Shown in pieces: positions 35,444 through 44,139 of a stretch of DNA of 64,000 nt; within the stretch, counting starts at the first letter, position 1, and every line of letters begins with the position of its first letter. Made by a program: the position numbers and the translations under genes. Source of the DNA: 66-474 sp039923855 (GTDB taxonomy: Bacteria > Pseudomonadota > Gammaproteobacteria > Xanthomonadales > Rhodanobacteraceae); contig JBDTBW010000078.1 of NCBI GenBank assembly GCA_039923855.1, forward strand, positions 40,021-104,020, in the 5' to 3' direction. Below the pieces are notes generated by a model, which saw only the letters and a list, made by a program, of their open reading frames with translations, was not told the origin of the DNA and did no database searches.

Positions 35444-35800
35444 AACCCCTCTCCCGTCGGGAGAGGGGTTGGGGTGAGGGTCGATGTTGCTGCGCTGACG
35501 CGATGCCTTGAATGGCATCGCGTGCAGCAACTGAGGAGGAGGCAGGATGCCGACTGGAGAGCGCTTCATGGATGAATACTGGTCAGAAGCCATCCCTGGC
35601 GCGACTCCCGATCGGCATCCCTGCCTCACCCTCAATCGCCTTTGGCGATTTCGACCTCATCCGGCCTTCGGCCACCTGTTGCTAAGCTCTCACGTCCTGC
35701 GCTCGCTAAACAACCTGCCCTCAGCATCCTGCTTCGGGCGTTCAGCGACGCAGCCGATGCCATTCAAGGCATCGGCTAAACGCGCCGCTTTACCCCGAAG
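35444..35800. repeat. Repeat-filled gap between asparaginase-like and S53 genes
   Basis: No gene supported. From left to right: a REP-like CCCCTCTCCCGTCGGGAGAGGGG hairpin (35446-35468) with GGTTGGGGTGAGGG; ACGCGATGCC-ttgaat-GGCATCGCGT at 35498-35523; a block near 35560-35635 whose reverse complement reads GAGGGTGAGGCAGGGATGCC and resembles the centre of the MITE-like element at 33.86-33.92 kb; CCTCATCCGGCCTTCGGCC; and GCCGATGCC-attcaa-GGCATCGGC at 35753-35776. Confidence 0.65.
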
Positions 35801-35833
35801 GGAGAAGGAAAAGCCGAGACTTTGTGCCAATCA

Positions 35834-35875
35834 TAAGCAAAAGGCCCGGTCGCGAACGACCGGGCCTTCTGTTTT
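35834..35875 (-). terminator. Terminator downstream of first S53 peptidase gene
   Basis: AAGGCCCGGTCG-cgaa-CGACCGGGCCTT, a perfect 12-pair stem with tetraloop. On the minus strand it is followed by TTTTGCTTATG; on the plus strand by CTGTTTTG. It sits 53 bases past the stop of the S53 gene and could work in both directions. Confidence 0.85.
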
Positions 35876-35920
35876 GCTGTCACGAATCCGCGATCAAAAA
35901 ACCCGCGGATCATGCATTAC

Positions 35921-37630
35921 TCAGCCACCCGCCGGGAACTTGCTGAAGTTGATGCTGCCGCGGCCGGAGGCGTAATCATAACCACGCTTGGCGATGTAGC
36001 CGCGGTTGTTGCCGCCGGTGACATCGCGGAAGTTCGACGCGGGCATCGCATAGATCTGCGGGCCCGCGGCCGAGCTGGAGACCGCGCCGTTGGCGAGCAG
36101 ACGCGCCCAGCCGCCGGTGAAGATTGGCGCCGAAAGGCTGGTGCCGCCGACCTGGATCAGGCTGCCGTTCAAGTAGTAGATCGCGCCGGTGTTCGGGTTG
36201 GCGTCGAAAGCGACATCCGCGGTGCCGCGGAAGCCCTTCTGCGGACCATAAGTGAAGCCCACCTGCCACGCCGGTACCGTCTCGAAACTGCTCGGGCTGC
36301 CGCCGGAACCGGTCCACACGGTTTCGCGGCGGAAGGTGGTGCTGGAGGCATTCAATGTCGTTCCGGCAACGGCGACGTTGTAGGGAGAACTGGCTGGATA
36401 GCTGGCGCCCGATGTTCCAATGAAGCCATAGGCATCGGCCCCTGCGCATTCGTTGGCGCCGGAGTCGCCGGTGGATGTGGAGAAGGTCTGGCCCTGCGCC
36501 ACGCCGATCGCGTAAGCGTTATCGCCCGCCTGGGCGGTACCGTCGCCACCTTGAGCCATGTCCTCGAAACGCTCGCATTCGCCGAACGACTGGTTGATCA
36601 CGGACGCCCGCGGCTGGCCCTGGGACGGAGACACGACTTCGTTGATCGCGCTGTTGATTTCGAAATTGTTCCCGGATGGCGCGGCATAGAAGGTCATGCT
36701 TTTGACGCCACCGCTCATGCCGATGATGTCCTGGCTGTCCAGGTTCCATTCGATCGCGCCGCTGAAATCGCCGCTAGCGCAAGTGGCATCGCCGATGGTC
36801 GTGACGCCGGGGGTGATGATTTGCCCGGTATTAGGATCGGTCGTGGCGCCCACGTTCGTGCAAACCACGTTCGTGGTGACGGTGGGCAGGCTGTTGTTGG
36901 TCGTGAAGGTATTCAGATCGGTGAGCGTCTGCGACATGTTGCCCCAGCCCACAACCGCCACATCGATATTGCTGGCCGGGCCCAAGCCGGACGCGCCGTA
37001 GATCGAGGCGAACTCGAGCGGGTTGTGGCCGCTGATGCCGCCAGTAGCGAACTGCACGGGCCGCGCATAGAAATGCACCTGATGCACCGTCTGCAAGCCG
37101 AGCACGGCCTGCACGCTGCCCTGCAACGCGGCGGGAATCTTGATGGTGCTGTTGTTGGCGAAGGCGGTGCGGCCGTCGTGGGTGCGCACCTGCGCGAACG
37201 AGGTCTGGAACGCGCGCGACACGATCGCCGCGCTGCCGGTCGCGTCGACCAGCATGCGGTTCGAAGAGATCTTGACGTTCTTGAAACCCGATTGGGTCAG
37301 GTAATTGGCAACCGCTTGGGCTTGCGCCTGGGTCGGCAAATGGTTCGCGGCAAGTTGCGCCTGACTCATCGGTTGATGCGGCCTGGCGTTGAAGGCATGC
37401 AACTGCGACGCGTTGCGCAGCTTCAGCGCGACCGAGACATGGATCTGCTGCGACAGCGGCATGGCGCCCTGGACGACGTCGCCGCGGCTGAGTTGGGTGG
37501 GCTGCGTCAACGTGGCGAAATGGGCATTGGAGGCAGGCAGTGCGGCATAAGCGCTGCAAGCGACACCGACCGCGCCGGCGATGGCGAGAACGAGGGTCTG
37601 TTTGCGCAGACGATTGCGAAGCATCGACAT
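35921..37630 (-). CDS. S53 (sedolisin/pseudomonalisin-type) serine-carboxyl protease
   Basis: A secreted acid protease of 569 aa: signal peptide (cleavage after SAYA, about residue 29), a pro-kumamolisin activation domain (about 35-190, ending in GLQTVHQVHFYARP), and the S53 catalytic domain. The catalytic set is complete: Glu294 and Asp298 in GAIEWNLDSQD, oxyanion Asp389 in STGDSG, Ser498 in GGTSLSAP. A calcium loop is formed around Asp536 (FRDVTGGNN). There is no C-terminal appendage. Start ATG 37630 follows a TAGGGG ribosome site. It is a paralogue of the next gene on the same strand, from which it is separated by 432 bases. Confidence 0.95.
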   Translation of the reverse strand: MSMLRNRLRKQTLVLAIAGAVGVACSAYAALPASNAHFATLTQPTQLSRGDVVQGAMPLSQQIHVSVALKLRNASQLHAFNARPHQPMSQAQLAANHLPTQAQAQAVANYLTQSGFKNVKISSNRMLVDATGSAAIVSRAFQTSFAQVRTHDGRTAFANNSTIKIPAALQGSVQAVLGLQTVHQVHFYARPVQFATGGISGHNPLEFASIYGASGLGPASNIDVAVVGWGNMSQTLTDLNTFTTNNSLPTVTTNVVCTNVGATTDPNTGQIITPGVTTIGDATCASGDFSGAIEWNLDSQDIIGMSGGVKSMTFYAAPSGNNFEINSAINEVVSPSQGQPRASVINQSFGECERFEDMAQGGDGTAQAGDNAYAIGVAQGQTFSTSTGDSGANECAGADAYGFIGTSGASYPASSPYNVAVAGTTLNASSTTFRRETVWTGSGGSPSSFETVPAWQVGFTYGPQKGFRGTADVAFDANPNTGAIYYLNGSLIQVGGTSLSAPIFTGGWARLLANGAVSSSAAGPQIYAMPASNFRDVTGGNNRGYIAKRGYDYASGRGSINFSKFPAGG

Positions 37631-37929
37631 GATGTAACCCCTACATGGAAGTTGTGAGCACACACCGCCGCAGAAAACCTGACGGCGATGAAATTCCCGA
37701 CACCGCATTTTTGACGAAAACGACTGAGTCGGCAGGGGTCTGGACGGGCCTTCGAATCGCCAGCCCATGGACGGCGATCCTTCGCGCGATCAATACAACC
37801 CTTGCGTGACTTGTTGAAGGTAGCAATCCGCAAGTGTGCGGTCAATCATATTCGATGCTGCGACTGCAGCATTGCGCTTTCATCCACGCATTAAGGCTGC
37901 CATCCAATGACGGCACTTTGGGAAATGCG

Positions 37930-37955
37930 AAAAAAGGGCCGCATTGCGCGGCCCT
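37930..37955 (-). terminator. Intrinsic terminator of the PKD-containing S53 gene
   Basis: AGGGCCGC-attgc-GCGGCCCT with a run of six A on the left, i.e. TTTTTT on the minus strand. It is about 107 bases beyond the stop at 38063 and reads in that gene's direction. Confidence 0.88.
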
Positions 37956-37970
37956 CGTGTGTGCTGTCAT

Positions 37971-38048
37971 TGCGTGAAAGCGGACGCCCATGTCCGCGCA
38001 TGAGTGCGCTATCCCTGCGCGTGAAAGCGGACGTCCGTGTCCGCACAT
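37971..38048. repeat. Two direct repeats, each with a GCGGAC/GTCCGC hairpin
   Basis: GCGTGAAAGCGGAC-gcccat-GTCCGCGCAT (from 37972) and GCGTGAAAGCGGAC-gtccgt-GTCCGCACAT (from 38019), 47 bases apart. The hexaloops differ at two positions. They lie between the S53 stop codon and its terminator, so both are expected to be transcribed. Confidence 0.7.
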
Positions 38049-38062
38049 TTCAATGGAGCCAA

Positions 38063-40408
38063 TTACTGCACGTTCAACGCGGTGTCGTCGATCAGGAACG
38101 AGGTCTGCAACGAGCTGTCCTCGGTGCCGACGAACTTGATCACCACGGTCTGGCCGATATATGCGGACACGCTGTTGCTGTGCTGCGCATAGCCGCTGTT
38201 GGCGTTGAGGTTGGAATACGTCGCCAAGGTCTTCAGCAACTTGCCCGAGGTGCTGTACACGCGCACGTACAGATGATCGTAGGCGCTGCCCGACGGGTTT
38301 TCCGCGGTGTCGATGTGCAGGTAATACGACAACGTCGCCGAGCTCTTGCCGCTCGGGATGGTCACCGTCTGCGACGCGGTGTCGGTGTGGCGGCTACCGT
38401 AGCCGTCCAGATACGCGTAGTAGCTGCCGCCATGCGGCGACTCGCCGCAGGAACTGGTGCACAGCACGCCGGAAGAGAGCGTCCACGGCGAAGCGGAGCC
38501 GGTCTCGAAGCCCGGATTGCCCAGCAACTGCGAACCGCCGCCGCCACCGCTGGATACCGTCACCGAATGGGTAACCGAGTTCTGCGCGCCACCGTTGTCG
38601 GTCACCGTCTCGGTCACGCTGTAGGTGCCCGAAGCCGCATAGGTGTGACTCGGGTTGGCCGCGGTCGAGGTGCCCCCGTCGCCGAAGGTCCACGAATGCG
38701 AGGCGATGGTGCCGTCGCTGTCGGTTGAAGTATCGGTGAAGCTGACAGCCAGGCCATTGATGCTGTCGGTGAAGCTGGCGACCGGCGGAACGTCGCCGCC
38801 GCCGCCGCCCAGATCGTTGACGACTTTGTTCAGGATGAAACTGCCGCGTCCCGAAGCCAGGTCGTAACCGGGACTCGCGGTTTCACCGCCGTTGCTGCCC
38901 GAGACGATGTCGTGGAAATCGGCGGCCGGCAATTGATAGACCAGCGGGCCGGCGAAGCCGATACCGGTGCCCTTGGCGGCGATCATGCGCGCCCAGGAAC
39001 CAACGAACAGAGGCGAAGCCAGACTGGTACCGCCATATTGCGCATTCGAACCATCGACGATGATCTTGGCGCCAGAGTTCGGATCGGCGTCGAACGCGAC
39101 GTCGGCCACGCCGCGGCGTGGGCCCGACCACAACGTCTGCCAACTCGGCTTGGGTTCAAACGTGCTCTGGCTGCCGCCGGAGCCGCTCCATACCGTTTCG
39201 CTGCTCCAGGTGGTGGTCGAGGCATTGAGCGTGGTGCCGGCCGCCGCGATCACGTATTGCGAAGCCGCCGGCCAGCTTGGTGTGGTGCCGCCGGTGCCGC
39301 ACTCGTCCGCGCCGGAATCGCCGGTCGAAACGGAGATCGTCTGGCCCTGCGCATCGGCCTGCGAGAAGCTCTGATCCTGCGCCGCCGCCGAACCGTCGCC
39401 CTGCGCGCTGGTTTCGCATTCGCCCAGCGAGACGTTGATGACCTTGGCCGCATTGGCGCTGACGATGGTGTTGAAGTCGGATGTGAGCGCTGTGTTCTGC
39501 AAGGACGGGATGTTGTAGAAGATCAGCTTGCCGACCTGGCCGCCGCCGATGCCGACGATGTCCTGGCTGTCCAGATCCCACTCGCCATCGCCGCTAGTGT
39601 CGGTACTGGTACCGCCGGTGTTGACGGTCTGCGTCGTCACCGTCGCCAAACCATTCTGCGAAGTGAATGAATTCAGATCGTTGATGACGTTGGTCAACTT
39701 GCCTTCCGTCACGATGCCGACGGTAACGCCAGCCGCGGTCGGCACGCCGCTGCCGCTGTAGATCGAGGCGAACTCGGTCGGATTGTGACCGGTGACCGCT
39801 TGCGTGGTGAAGCCGGACTGCTGCACCGGGTGTGCAAAGGTATGTGCCTGATGCACGGTCTGCAGACCGATCACCGACAGTACCATGCTCTGCAACGCAG
39901 CGGGGACGCGCGCTTCGCTATTATTGGCGTAAGCCTGACGCCCGTCGTGCGTGCGCACGCTGACGAACGAGGTGCCGAACGCGGCCTTGACCGCCGCCGC
40001 CGGCGCGTCGCCGGACACCAGCATGCGGTTGGGCGCGATCGTGACATTGCTGAAGCCCATGCGGGTCAGGAAACCCGCCACCGCCTGCGCGGCGCTTGCG
40101 GTCGGCGAATACTGCGCCGCGAATTGCGCGCTCGTCAGCGGGCGGTTCTGCACCAGTGCGCCGGGCATGTGCATCCCGGCTATGAAACCATGCAATTGCG
40201 ATTGATTGCGCAACTTCAACGCGACCACAATATGCATCGGTTGCGACAACGCCAACGGCCCGGCGACCACATCGCCCGCGCGCAACTGTGTTGCGTGGGC
40301 AACCGTGCCGGATACGCCGATGGCGGCCGGAACCGCTGCATTGGCCGCAGTGCCTGCGGCCAGACTCAACGCGACAACGAGAGCTTTCATACGAAAATTG
40401 CCTATCAT
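38063..40408 (-). CDS. S53 serine-carboxyl protease with PKD and C-terminal beta-sandwich domains
   Basis: A 781-aa secreted protease: signal peptide (cleavage after AANA, about residue 24), pro-kumamolisin domain (about 35-195), and an S53 catalytic domain with Glu276 and Asp280 (GEWDLDSQD), Asp364 (STGDSG), Ser462 (GGTSLASP) and a calcium loop at Asp500. A Gly-rich linker leads to a PKD domain (about 540-620, SWTFGDGGTST) and then, after a second Gly linker, a beta-sandwich module (about 626-781, NPGFETGSASPW) of the kind found in secreted hydrolases, possibly for substrate binding. A perfect AGGAGG at 40415-40420 fixes ATG 40408. Confidence 0.95.
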   Translation of the reverse strand: MIGNFRMKALVVALSLAAGTAANAAVPAAIGVSGTVAHATQLRAGDVVAGPLALSQPMHIVVALKLRNQSQLHGFIAGMHMPGALVQNRPLTSAQFAAQYSPTASAAQAVAGFLTRMGFSNVTIAPNRMLVSGDAPAAAVKAAFGTSFVSVRTHDGRQAYANNSEARVPAALQSMVLSVIGLQTVHQAHTFAHPVQQSGFTTQAVTGHNPTEFASIYSGSGVPTAAGVTVGIVTEGKLTNVINDLNSFTSQNGLATVTTQTVNTGGTSTDTSGDGEWDLDSQDIVGIGGGQVGKLIFYNIPSLQNTALTSDFNTIVSANAAKVINVSLGECETSAQGDGSAAAQDQSFSQADAQGQTISVSTGDSGADECGTGGTTPSWPAASQYVIAAAGTTLNASTTTWSSETVWSGSGGSQSTFEPKPSWQTLWSGPRRGVADVAFDADPNSGAKIIVDGSNAQYGGTSLASPLFVGSWARMIAAKGTGIGFAGPLVYQLPAADFHDIVSGSNGGETASPGYDLASGRGSFILNKVVNDLGGGGGDVPPVASFTDSINGLAVSFTDTSTDSDGTIASHSWTFGDGGTSTAANPSHTYAASGTYSVTETVTDNGGAQNSVTHSVTVSSGGGGGSQLLGNPGFETGSASPWTLSSGVLCTSSCGESPHGGSYYAYLDGYGSRHTDTASQTVTIPSGKSSATLSYYLHIDTAENPSGSAYDHLYVRVYSTSGKLLKTLATYSNLNANSGYAQHSNSVSAYIGQTVVIKFVGTEDSSLQTSFLIDDTALNVQ

Positions 40409-40414
40409 CACAAA

Positions 40415-40420
40415 CCTCCT
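40415..40420 (-). promoter_or_regulatory. Strong ribosome-binding site of the PKD-containing S53 gene
   Basis: AGGAGG on the minus strand, 6 bases before ATG 40408. It is the strongest Shine-Dalgarno site I noticed in the window and rules out the longer upstream reading frame to 40486. Confidence 0.8.
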
Positions 40421-40712
40421 CAGGTGGAAGAAACGCGGCCGCACAAACGGACGCGCGATGACGACGCAAAAAAATCGCGAATGCACTCTCCCCGCTCGGC
40501 GTTATAGATCGCCGGGCCCCTTTTTCAAACCGTGCAAGCGGTGGCAATTGGAAAAAGCTTGAAAGCGCGCACCGCCGCGAAGTGTTCCCGTGCCCTCGAT
40601 TCACCGGAACGCGCGCAACCTAGCAGACAATATTCGCGAATGCATGTTGCAAGTGCACATAGTCATGCATGGCCGGCATGACCTGTGGGCTATACGCAAT
40701 CTTGCGGGGGCG
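40421..40712. other. Upstream region of the PKD-containing S53 gene
   Basis: About 290 bases without a supported gene, less GC-rich than its surroundings. It contains a GTCATGC-atggccg-GCATGAC inverted repeat at 40662-40682, which could be an operator or a hairpin after the small membrane-protein gene on the right. No consensus promoter could be assigned with confidence. Confidence 0.4.
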
Positions 40713-41126
40713 CTATGTCTTGATCAGATGCGTCGGTCGGGTCCGCAACAACCACGCCACGATGGTGAGCACCAATAGCACCGGCGCGCCCCAATAGAAC
40801 AGCATGAACAAGGCGTGCGTGGCACCACGTGATTCGGAGAACAGCAAAGTAATCGCGGCGTCCGGGGTGGCGGCGATCGCGGGATAGGCATAGCCGAAAG
40901 CGGTATCGGCGCAGCTCTGGCCGATCGCCTGCAACGCCGGCAATGCGCCGGCGAGTGGCGTGCCGAGCACGATATAGGTGTGCGCCAGCGGCGCCTCGGC
41001 GCGCGCGGACGCGGCAATGGCCGGCCCGATCATCGGCTCGCGCGACAGCGCACCGAAAGTCAGCGAATCCAGTGCCAGACACAGCAGGGACAAAATGCCG
41101 AACAGGATGTACGCACGTACGCGCAT
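40713..41126 (-). CDS. Small uncharacterised membrane protein
   Basis: A 137-aa protein with an N-terminal hydrophobic helix (YILFGILSLLCLALDSL), a middle segment that may be a second short helix (LAHTYIVLGTPLAGALPAL), and a C-terminal helix (ALFMLFYWGAPVLLVLTIVAWLL) ending in a basic tail. No known motif. ATG 41126 with an upstream GGGG is preferred to TTG 41147. It may be cotranscribed with sufT. Confidence 0.6.
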   Translation of the reverse strand: MRVRAYILFGILSLLCLALDSLTFGALSREPMIGPAIAASARAEAPLAHTYIVLGTPLAGALPALQAIGQSCADTAFGYAYPAIAATPDAAITLLFSESRGATHALFMLFYWGAPVLLVLTIVAWLLRTRPTHLIKT

Positions 41127-41256
41127 TGCGGTCGCCCCGCTGATCAAACAGCGCCAGTCATCTCCGGGGTGGCTAGCCTAACAATTCCGTCGCCCCGGCG
41201 CAGGCCGCAATGACGAGCGGGAGTGATGGCAAGTTGTTTCCATCTCCCGCTTTCGC

Positions 41257-41814
41257 TTACAACATCCCGGTTTCCAGCTTGGCCACATCCGACATCATCG
41301 ATTGGTTCCAGGGTGGATCGAACACCAGATCGACATCGGCTTGCGTCACGGTCGGGATCATTTCCAGCTTGTCGCGCACATCATCGACCAGAATGTCGCC
41401 CATGCCGCAACCGGGCGCGGTCAGCGTCATCTTGACGTACACCGCGCGCTGATCGTCGCCGCGTTTTTCCAGACTCACGTCGTAGACCAAACCCAGATCC
41501 ACCACGTTGATCGGGATCTCCGGATCGAAACAGGTGCGCAACTGCTGCCACACCACGCGCTCGACATCCTCGTCACCGGCGTTATCCGGCAACGCGATCG
41601 GCGGGGGCGGCGGCTTGCCCAGCGCATCGGCGTCGGCACCCGCGATCCGGAACAGATTACCCTCGATGAACACGGTGAAGCTGCCGCCCAATGCCTGCGT
41701 GATGTAACCGACCTGCCCCGCCGGCAGGGTGACGTGCTCGCCCTGCGGCACCAGGATCGCATCGCAATCGCGCGCCAGGGTGAAGGGTTCGCTGCTGGGA
41801 CTGAATCCGCTCAT
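41257..41814 (-). CDS. sufT: Putative Fe-S cluster assembly protein SufT (MIP18/DUF59 family)
   Basis: A 185-aa protein: an N-terminal region seen in SufT proteins (ILVPQGEHVTLPAGQVGYITQ) precedes a DUF59 domain (about 95-180) with DPEIPINVVDLGLVYDV, the conserved cysteine in TAPGCGMGD, and DPPWNQSMM. SufT helps mature iron-sulfur proteins. There are no other suf genes in the window, so it stands apart from the main cluster. Confidence 0.92.
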   Translation of the reverse strand: MSGFSPSSEPFTLARDCDAILVPQGEHVTLPAGQVGYITQALGGSFTVFIEGNLFRIAGADADALGKPPPPPIALPDNAGDEDVERVVWQQLRTCFDPEIPINVVDLGLVYDVSLEKRGDDQRAVYVKMTLTAPGCGMGDILVDDVRDKLEMIPTVTQADVDLVFDPPWNQSMMSDVAKLETGML

Positions 41815-41998
41815 GATTTTTTATCGGCCTGCGTTTTGCGCGTTGACGACGGGGAATGGAAATCGGTATGTGTCGATCGTCGATGGTCGTCTTTACTTTC
41901 CAAATGGGGCTGCTGCGCGGAAATGGCAATGCGGCCAGCAACGATGCACGCGCTATTATCGCGCCTCTTTCGTGCTTTCTCCCATTTCTCCAACGCCG

Positions 41999-42466
41999 AT
42001 GAACGACGCGGCCCCCACCTCTCGAACGCAATCGGCGCCATCCTCGCTCGCCACGCGTCTCTTGCGCGGCGCCTTGTCGGTGCTCGCCGTGCTGATGTGC
42101 GCGCTGGCGCTGGGCGCGTTGATCGGGCTGGTGTCGCTGTTCGTGGATATTCGCGCGTGCTGGTTGATGCTGGTCGGGGCGCTGTTGCTGGTCTGGGTAT
42201 TGCGTGCCAGCGGCAGTTTGCGGGGCCGGTTCGCGCCGCTCGCCGCGGTGGCAGCGGTGGTGCTCGCCAGCGCGTATGCCGAATGCCTCGATGCGATCGC
42301 GCGCGTGGCCGCCGTCACCGGCGCGTCGTTCGCGGAATCCTGGCATCTGGGCGGCGTCGCGCTGATGTTCCAGATCGCGGAACTCGGGCTGTCGCCGCTG
42401 AGTCTGCTGGTCTATTCGGTGGCCGCGTTGCTGGCAGCGTGGATGGCGTCAAGATCGTTGCATTGA
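41999..42466 (+). CDS. Uncharacterised membrane protein
   Basis: A 155-aa protein with a short polar N-terminus (MNDAAPTSRTQSAPSS) and four predicted transmembrane segments at roughly residues 23-48, 50-70, 78-105 and 122-150. No recognisable family motif. The upstream open frame to 41729 overlaps sufT on the other strand and is not used. No clear ribosome site precedes ATG 41999. Codon use is like its neighbours. Confidence 0.6.
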   Translation: MNDAAPTSRTQSAPSSLATRLLRGALSVLAVLMCALALGALIGLVSLFVDIRACWLMLVGALLLVWVLRASGSLRGRFAPLAAVAAVVLASAYAECLDAIARVAAVTGASFAESWHLGGVALMFQIAELGLSPLSLLVYSVAALLAAWMASRSLH

Positions 42467-42482
42467 GGTCGCGAATGTTGCT

Positions 42483-42503
42483 CCTCCCCCTGCAATGGGG
42501 AGG
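42483..42503. terminator. Hairpin between convergent membrane-protein gene and pntB
   Basis: CCTCCCC-ctgcaat-GGGGAGG, a 7-pair stem in the 39-base gap between two convergent genes. No T-run, so termination is a guess; it also resembles the core of the REP-like modules. Confidence 0.4.
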
Positions 42504-42505
42504 GC

Positions 42506-43984
42506 TCAAACATCCAGCGTCTTCAGCGCAGTTATCAGTTCCCCCACCGCGGCCTGCCCGTCGCCGTACAACATCCGCGTGTTATCGGCGTAGAACAGCG
42601 CGTTCTCGATACCGGCGAAACCCTTGCCGCGGCCGCGTTTGATCACGATCACGTTTTTCGCCGCGGCCACATCCAGGATCGGCATGCCGTAGATCGGCGA
42701 ACCCGGATCGGTTTTCGCGACCGGATTGACCACGTCGTTGGCGCCGATCACCAGTGCGACGTCGGTGTTGGGAAGTTCCGGATTGATGTCGTCCATGTCG
42801 GCGATCAAATCGTACGGCACGCCGGCTTCGGCCAGCAGCACGTTCATGTGCCCCGGCATACGCCCCGCGACCGGATGGATCGCGAATTTTACTTTCACGC
42901 CGCGATCGATCAGGAGTTTCGCGAACTCCCACACCTTGTGCTGCGCCTGCGCCACCGCCATGCCGTAACCGGGCACGATCGCTACCCGCTCCGCATACGC
43001 CATCATCACCGCGGCATCGGACGCCTCGATCGGTTTCTGCGCACCTGAAATTTCCTGCGCCTCGCCGCCGCCCGCGCCAAAATTGCCAAACAACACGTTG
43101 CCCAGCGAACGGTTCATCGCTTTCGCCATCAACTGCGTCAACAGCGTGCCGGCAGCACCCACCACCATGCCGGCGATGATCATCGCCTCGTTGCCGAGCA
43201 CAAAGCCCTCGAACGCCACCGCCAACCCGGTGAAGGCGTTGTACATCGAAATCACCACCGGCATGTCGGCGCCGCCGATCGGCAACGTCATCAACACGCC
43301 GAACGCCAACGCAAGGATGAAAAACGCCAGCAGCAATCCGGGCAGCAAAGGCTGCGCGCTCGCGCCGGCGACAAGCAACATGATGCCTATGATCACCGCC
43401 GCCGCGAACACCGCGAGGTTGAACCAGCGTTGCAGCGGAAACACAAAGCGGCGATCCATCCAGCCCTGCAATTTGGCGAACGCGATTAGGGAGCCGGTGA
43501 ACGAGATCGCGCCGATCAGCGCGCCGAGCAAGCCCAGCGTGAGTTCCGCGGGACTCAGATGCACCGCGGTCTGCGTCGCCGCAATCGCCCAGCTTTCCGG
43601 CTGGATCGGTGAGGTGTTCGGCGTCAACACGCTTGCGAACGCGCGATCGAACGCGATCAATTCCACCGCGCCGATCGCCGCCGCCGCGCCGCCGCCCATG
43701 CCATTGAACAACGCGACCATTTGCGGCATCGCGGTCATCGCCACGCGCTTGCCGGTAATCCACGCCAGCGCCACGCCGATCACGATCGCCAATCCGGTCA
43801 GCGGCAGATGCTGCAGCCCCGGCAATAAGAACGTGGCAACAGTCGCCAGCAACATGCCCACGCCCGCCCACACGATGCCGCCGCGCGCGGTGCGCGGCGA
43901 GCTCATGCGTTTCAAGCCGAGGATGAAAAGAACCGCGGCGATGAAGTAGGAAGCCTTGACGATGTACGGCAGGAATTCGGTCAT
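42506..43984 (-). CDS. pntB: NAD(P) transhydrogenase subunit beta
   Basis: PntB carries the membrane and NADP(H)-binding domains of proton-translocating transhydrogenase, which makes NADPH from NADH using the proton gradient. The 492-aa frame has about nine transmembrane helices and then the NADP-binding domain III with GYGMAVAQAQHKVWE, AIHPVAGRMPGHMNVLLAEA and VIGANDVVNP. It is downstream of pntA2, separated by 325 bases of tandem repeats and hairpins. Confidence 0.97.
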   Translation of the reverse strand: MTEFLPYIVKASYFIAAVLFILGLKRMSSPRTARGGIVWAGVGMLLATVATFLLPGLQHLPLTGLAIVIGVALAWITGKRVAMTAMPQMVALFNGMGGGAAAAIGAVELIAFDRAFASVLTPNTSPIQPESWAIAATQTAVHLSPAELTLGLLGALIGAISFTGSLIAFAKLQGWMDRRFVFPLQRWFNLAVFAAAVIIGIMLLVAGASAQPLLPGLLLAFFILALAFGVLMTLPIGGADMPVVISMYNAFTGLAVAFEGFVLGNEAMIIAGMVVGAAGTLLTQLMAKAMNRSLGNVLFGNFGAGGGEAQEISGAQKPIEASDAAVMMAYAERVAIVPGYGMAVAQAQHKVWEFAKLLIDRGVKVKFAIHPVAGRMPGHMNVLLAEAGVPYDLIADMDDINPELPNTDVALVIGANDVVNPVAKTDPGSPIYGMPILDVAAAKNVIVIKRGRGKGFAGIENALFYADNTRMLYGDGQAAVGELITALKTLDV

Positions 43985-44094
43985 CGAATGTGATTCCAGA
44001 GAAGTGGGTTCCGGATCAGCGCACCGCTAGTCTCGGCTTCCTGCCTCGACAAGCGGCCTGTCTCCGGCATCCTGCCTGCGGCGCTCGTTGTCGC

Positions 44095-44120
44095 GCGAGA
44101 TGCGCTTCAACGCATCTCGC
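44095..44120. repeat. TTGAA-loop hairpin
   Basis: GCGAGATGCG-cttcaa-CGCATCTCGC, a perfect 10-pair stem. The reverse-complement loop, ttgaag, matches the loop of the hairpins at 7062-7085, 35498-35523 and 35753-35776 (ttgaat or attcaa), while the stems differ. Confidence 0.65.
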
Positions 44121-44139
44121 AAACGCGACAACTCGCCCA

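Noticed and set aside
35912..37657. 581-codon frame antisense to the S53 gene
   Set aside because: Same shadow pattern; the S53 protease on the minus strand has all catalytic residues.
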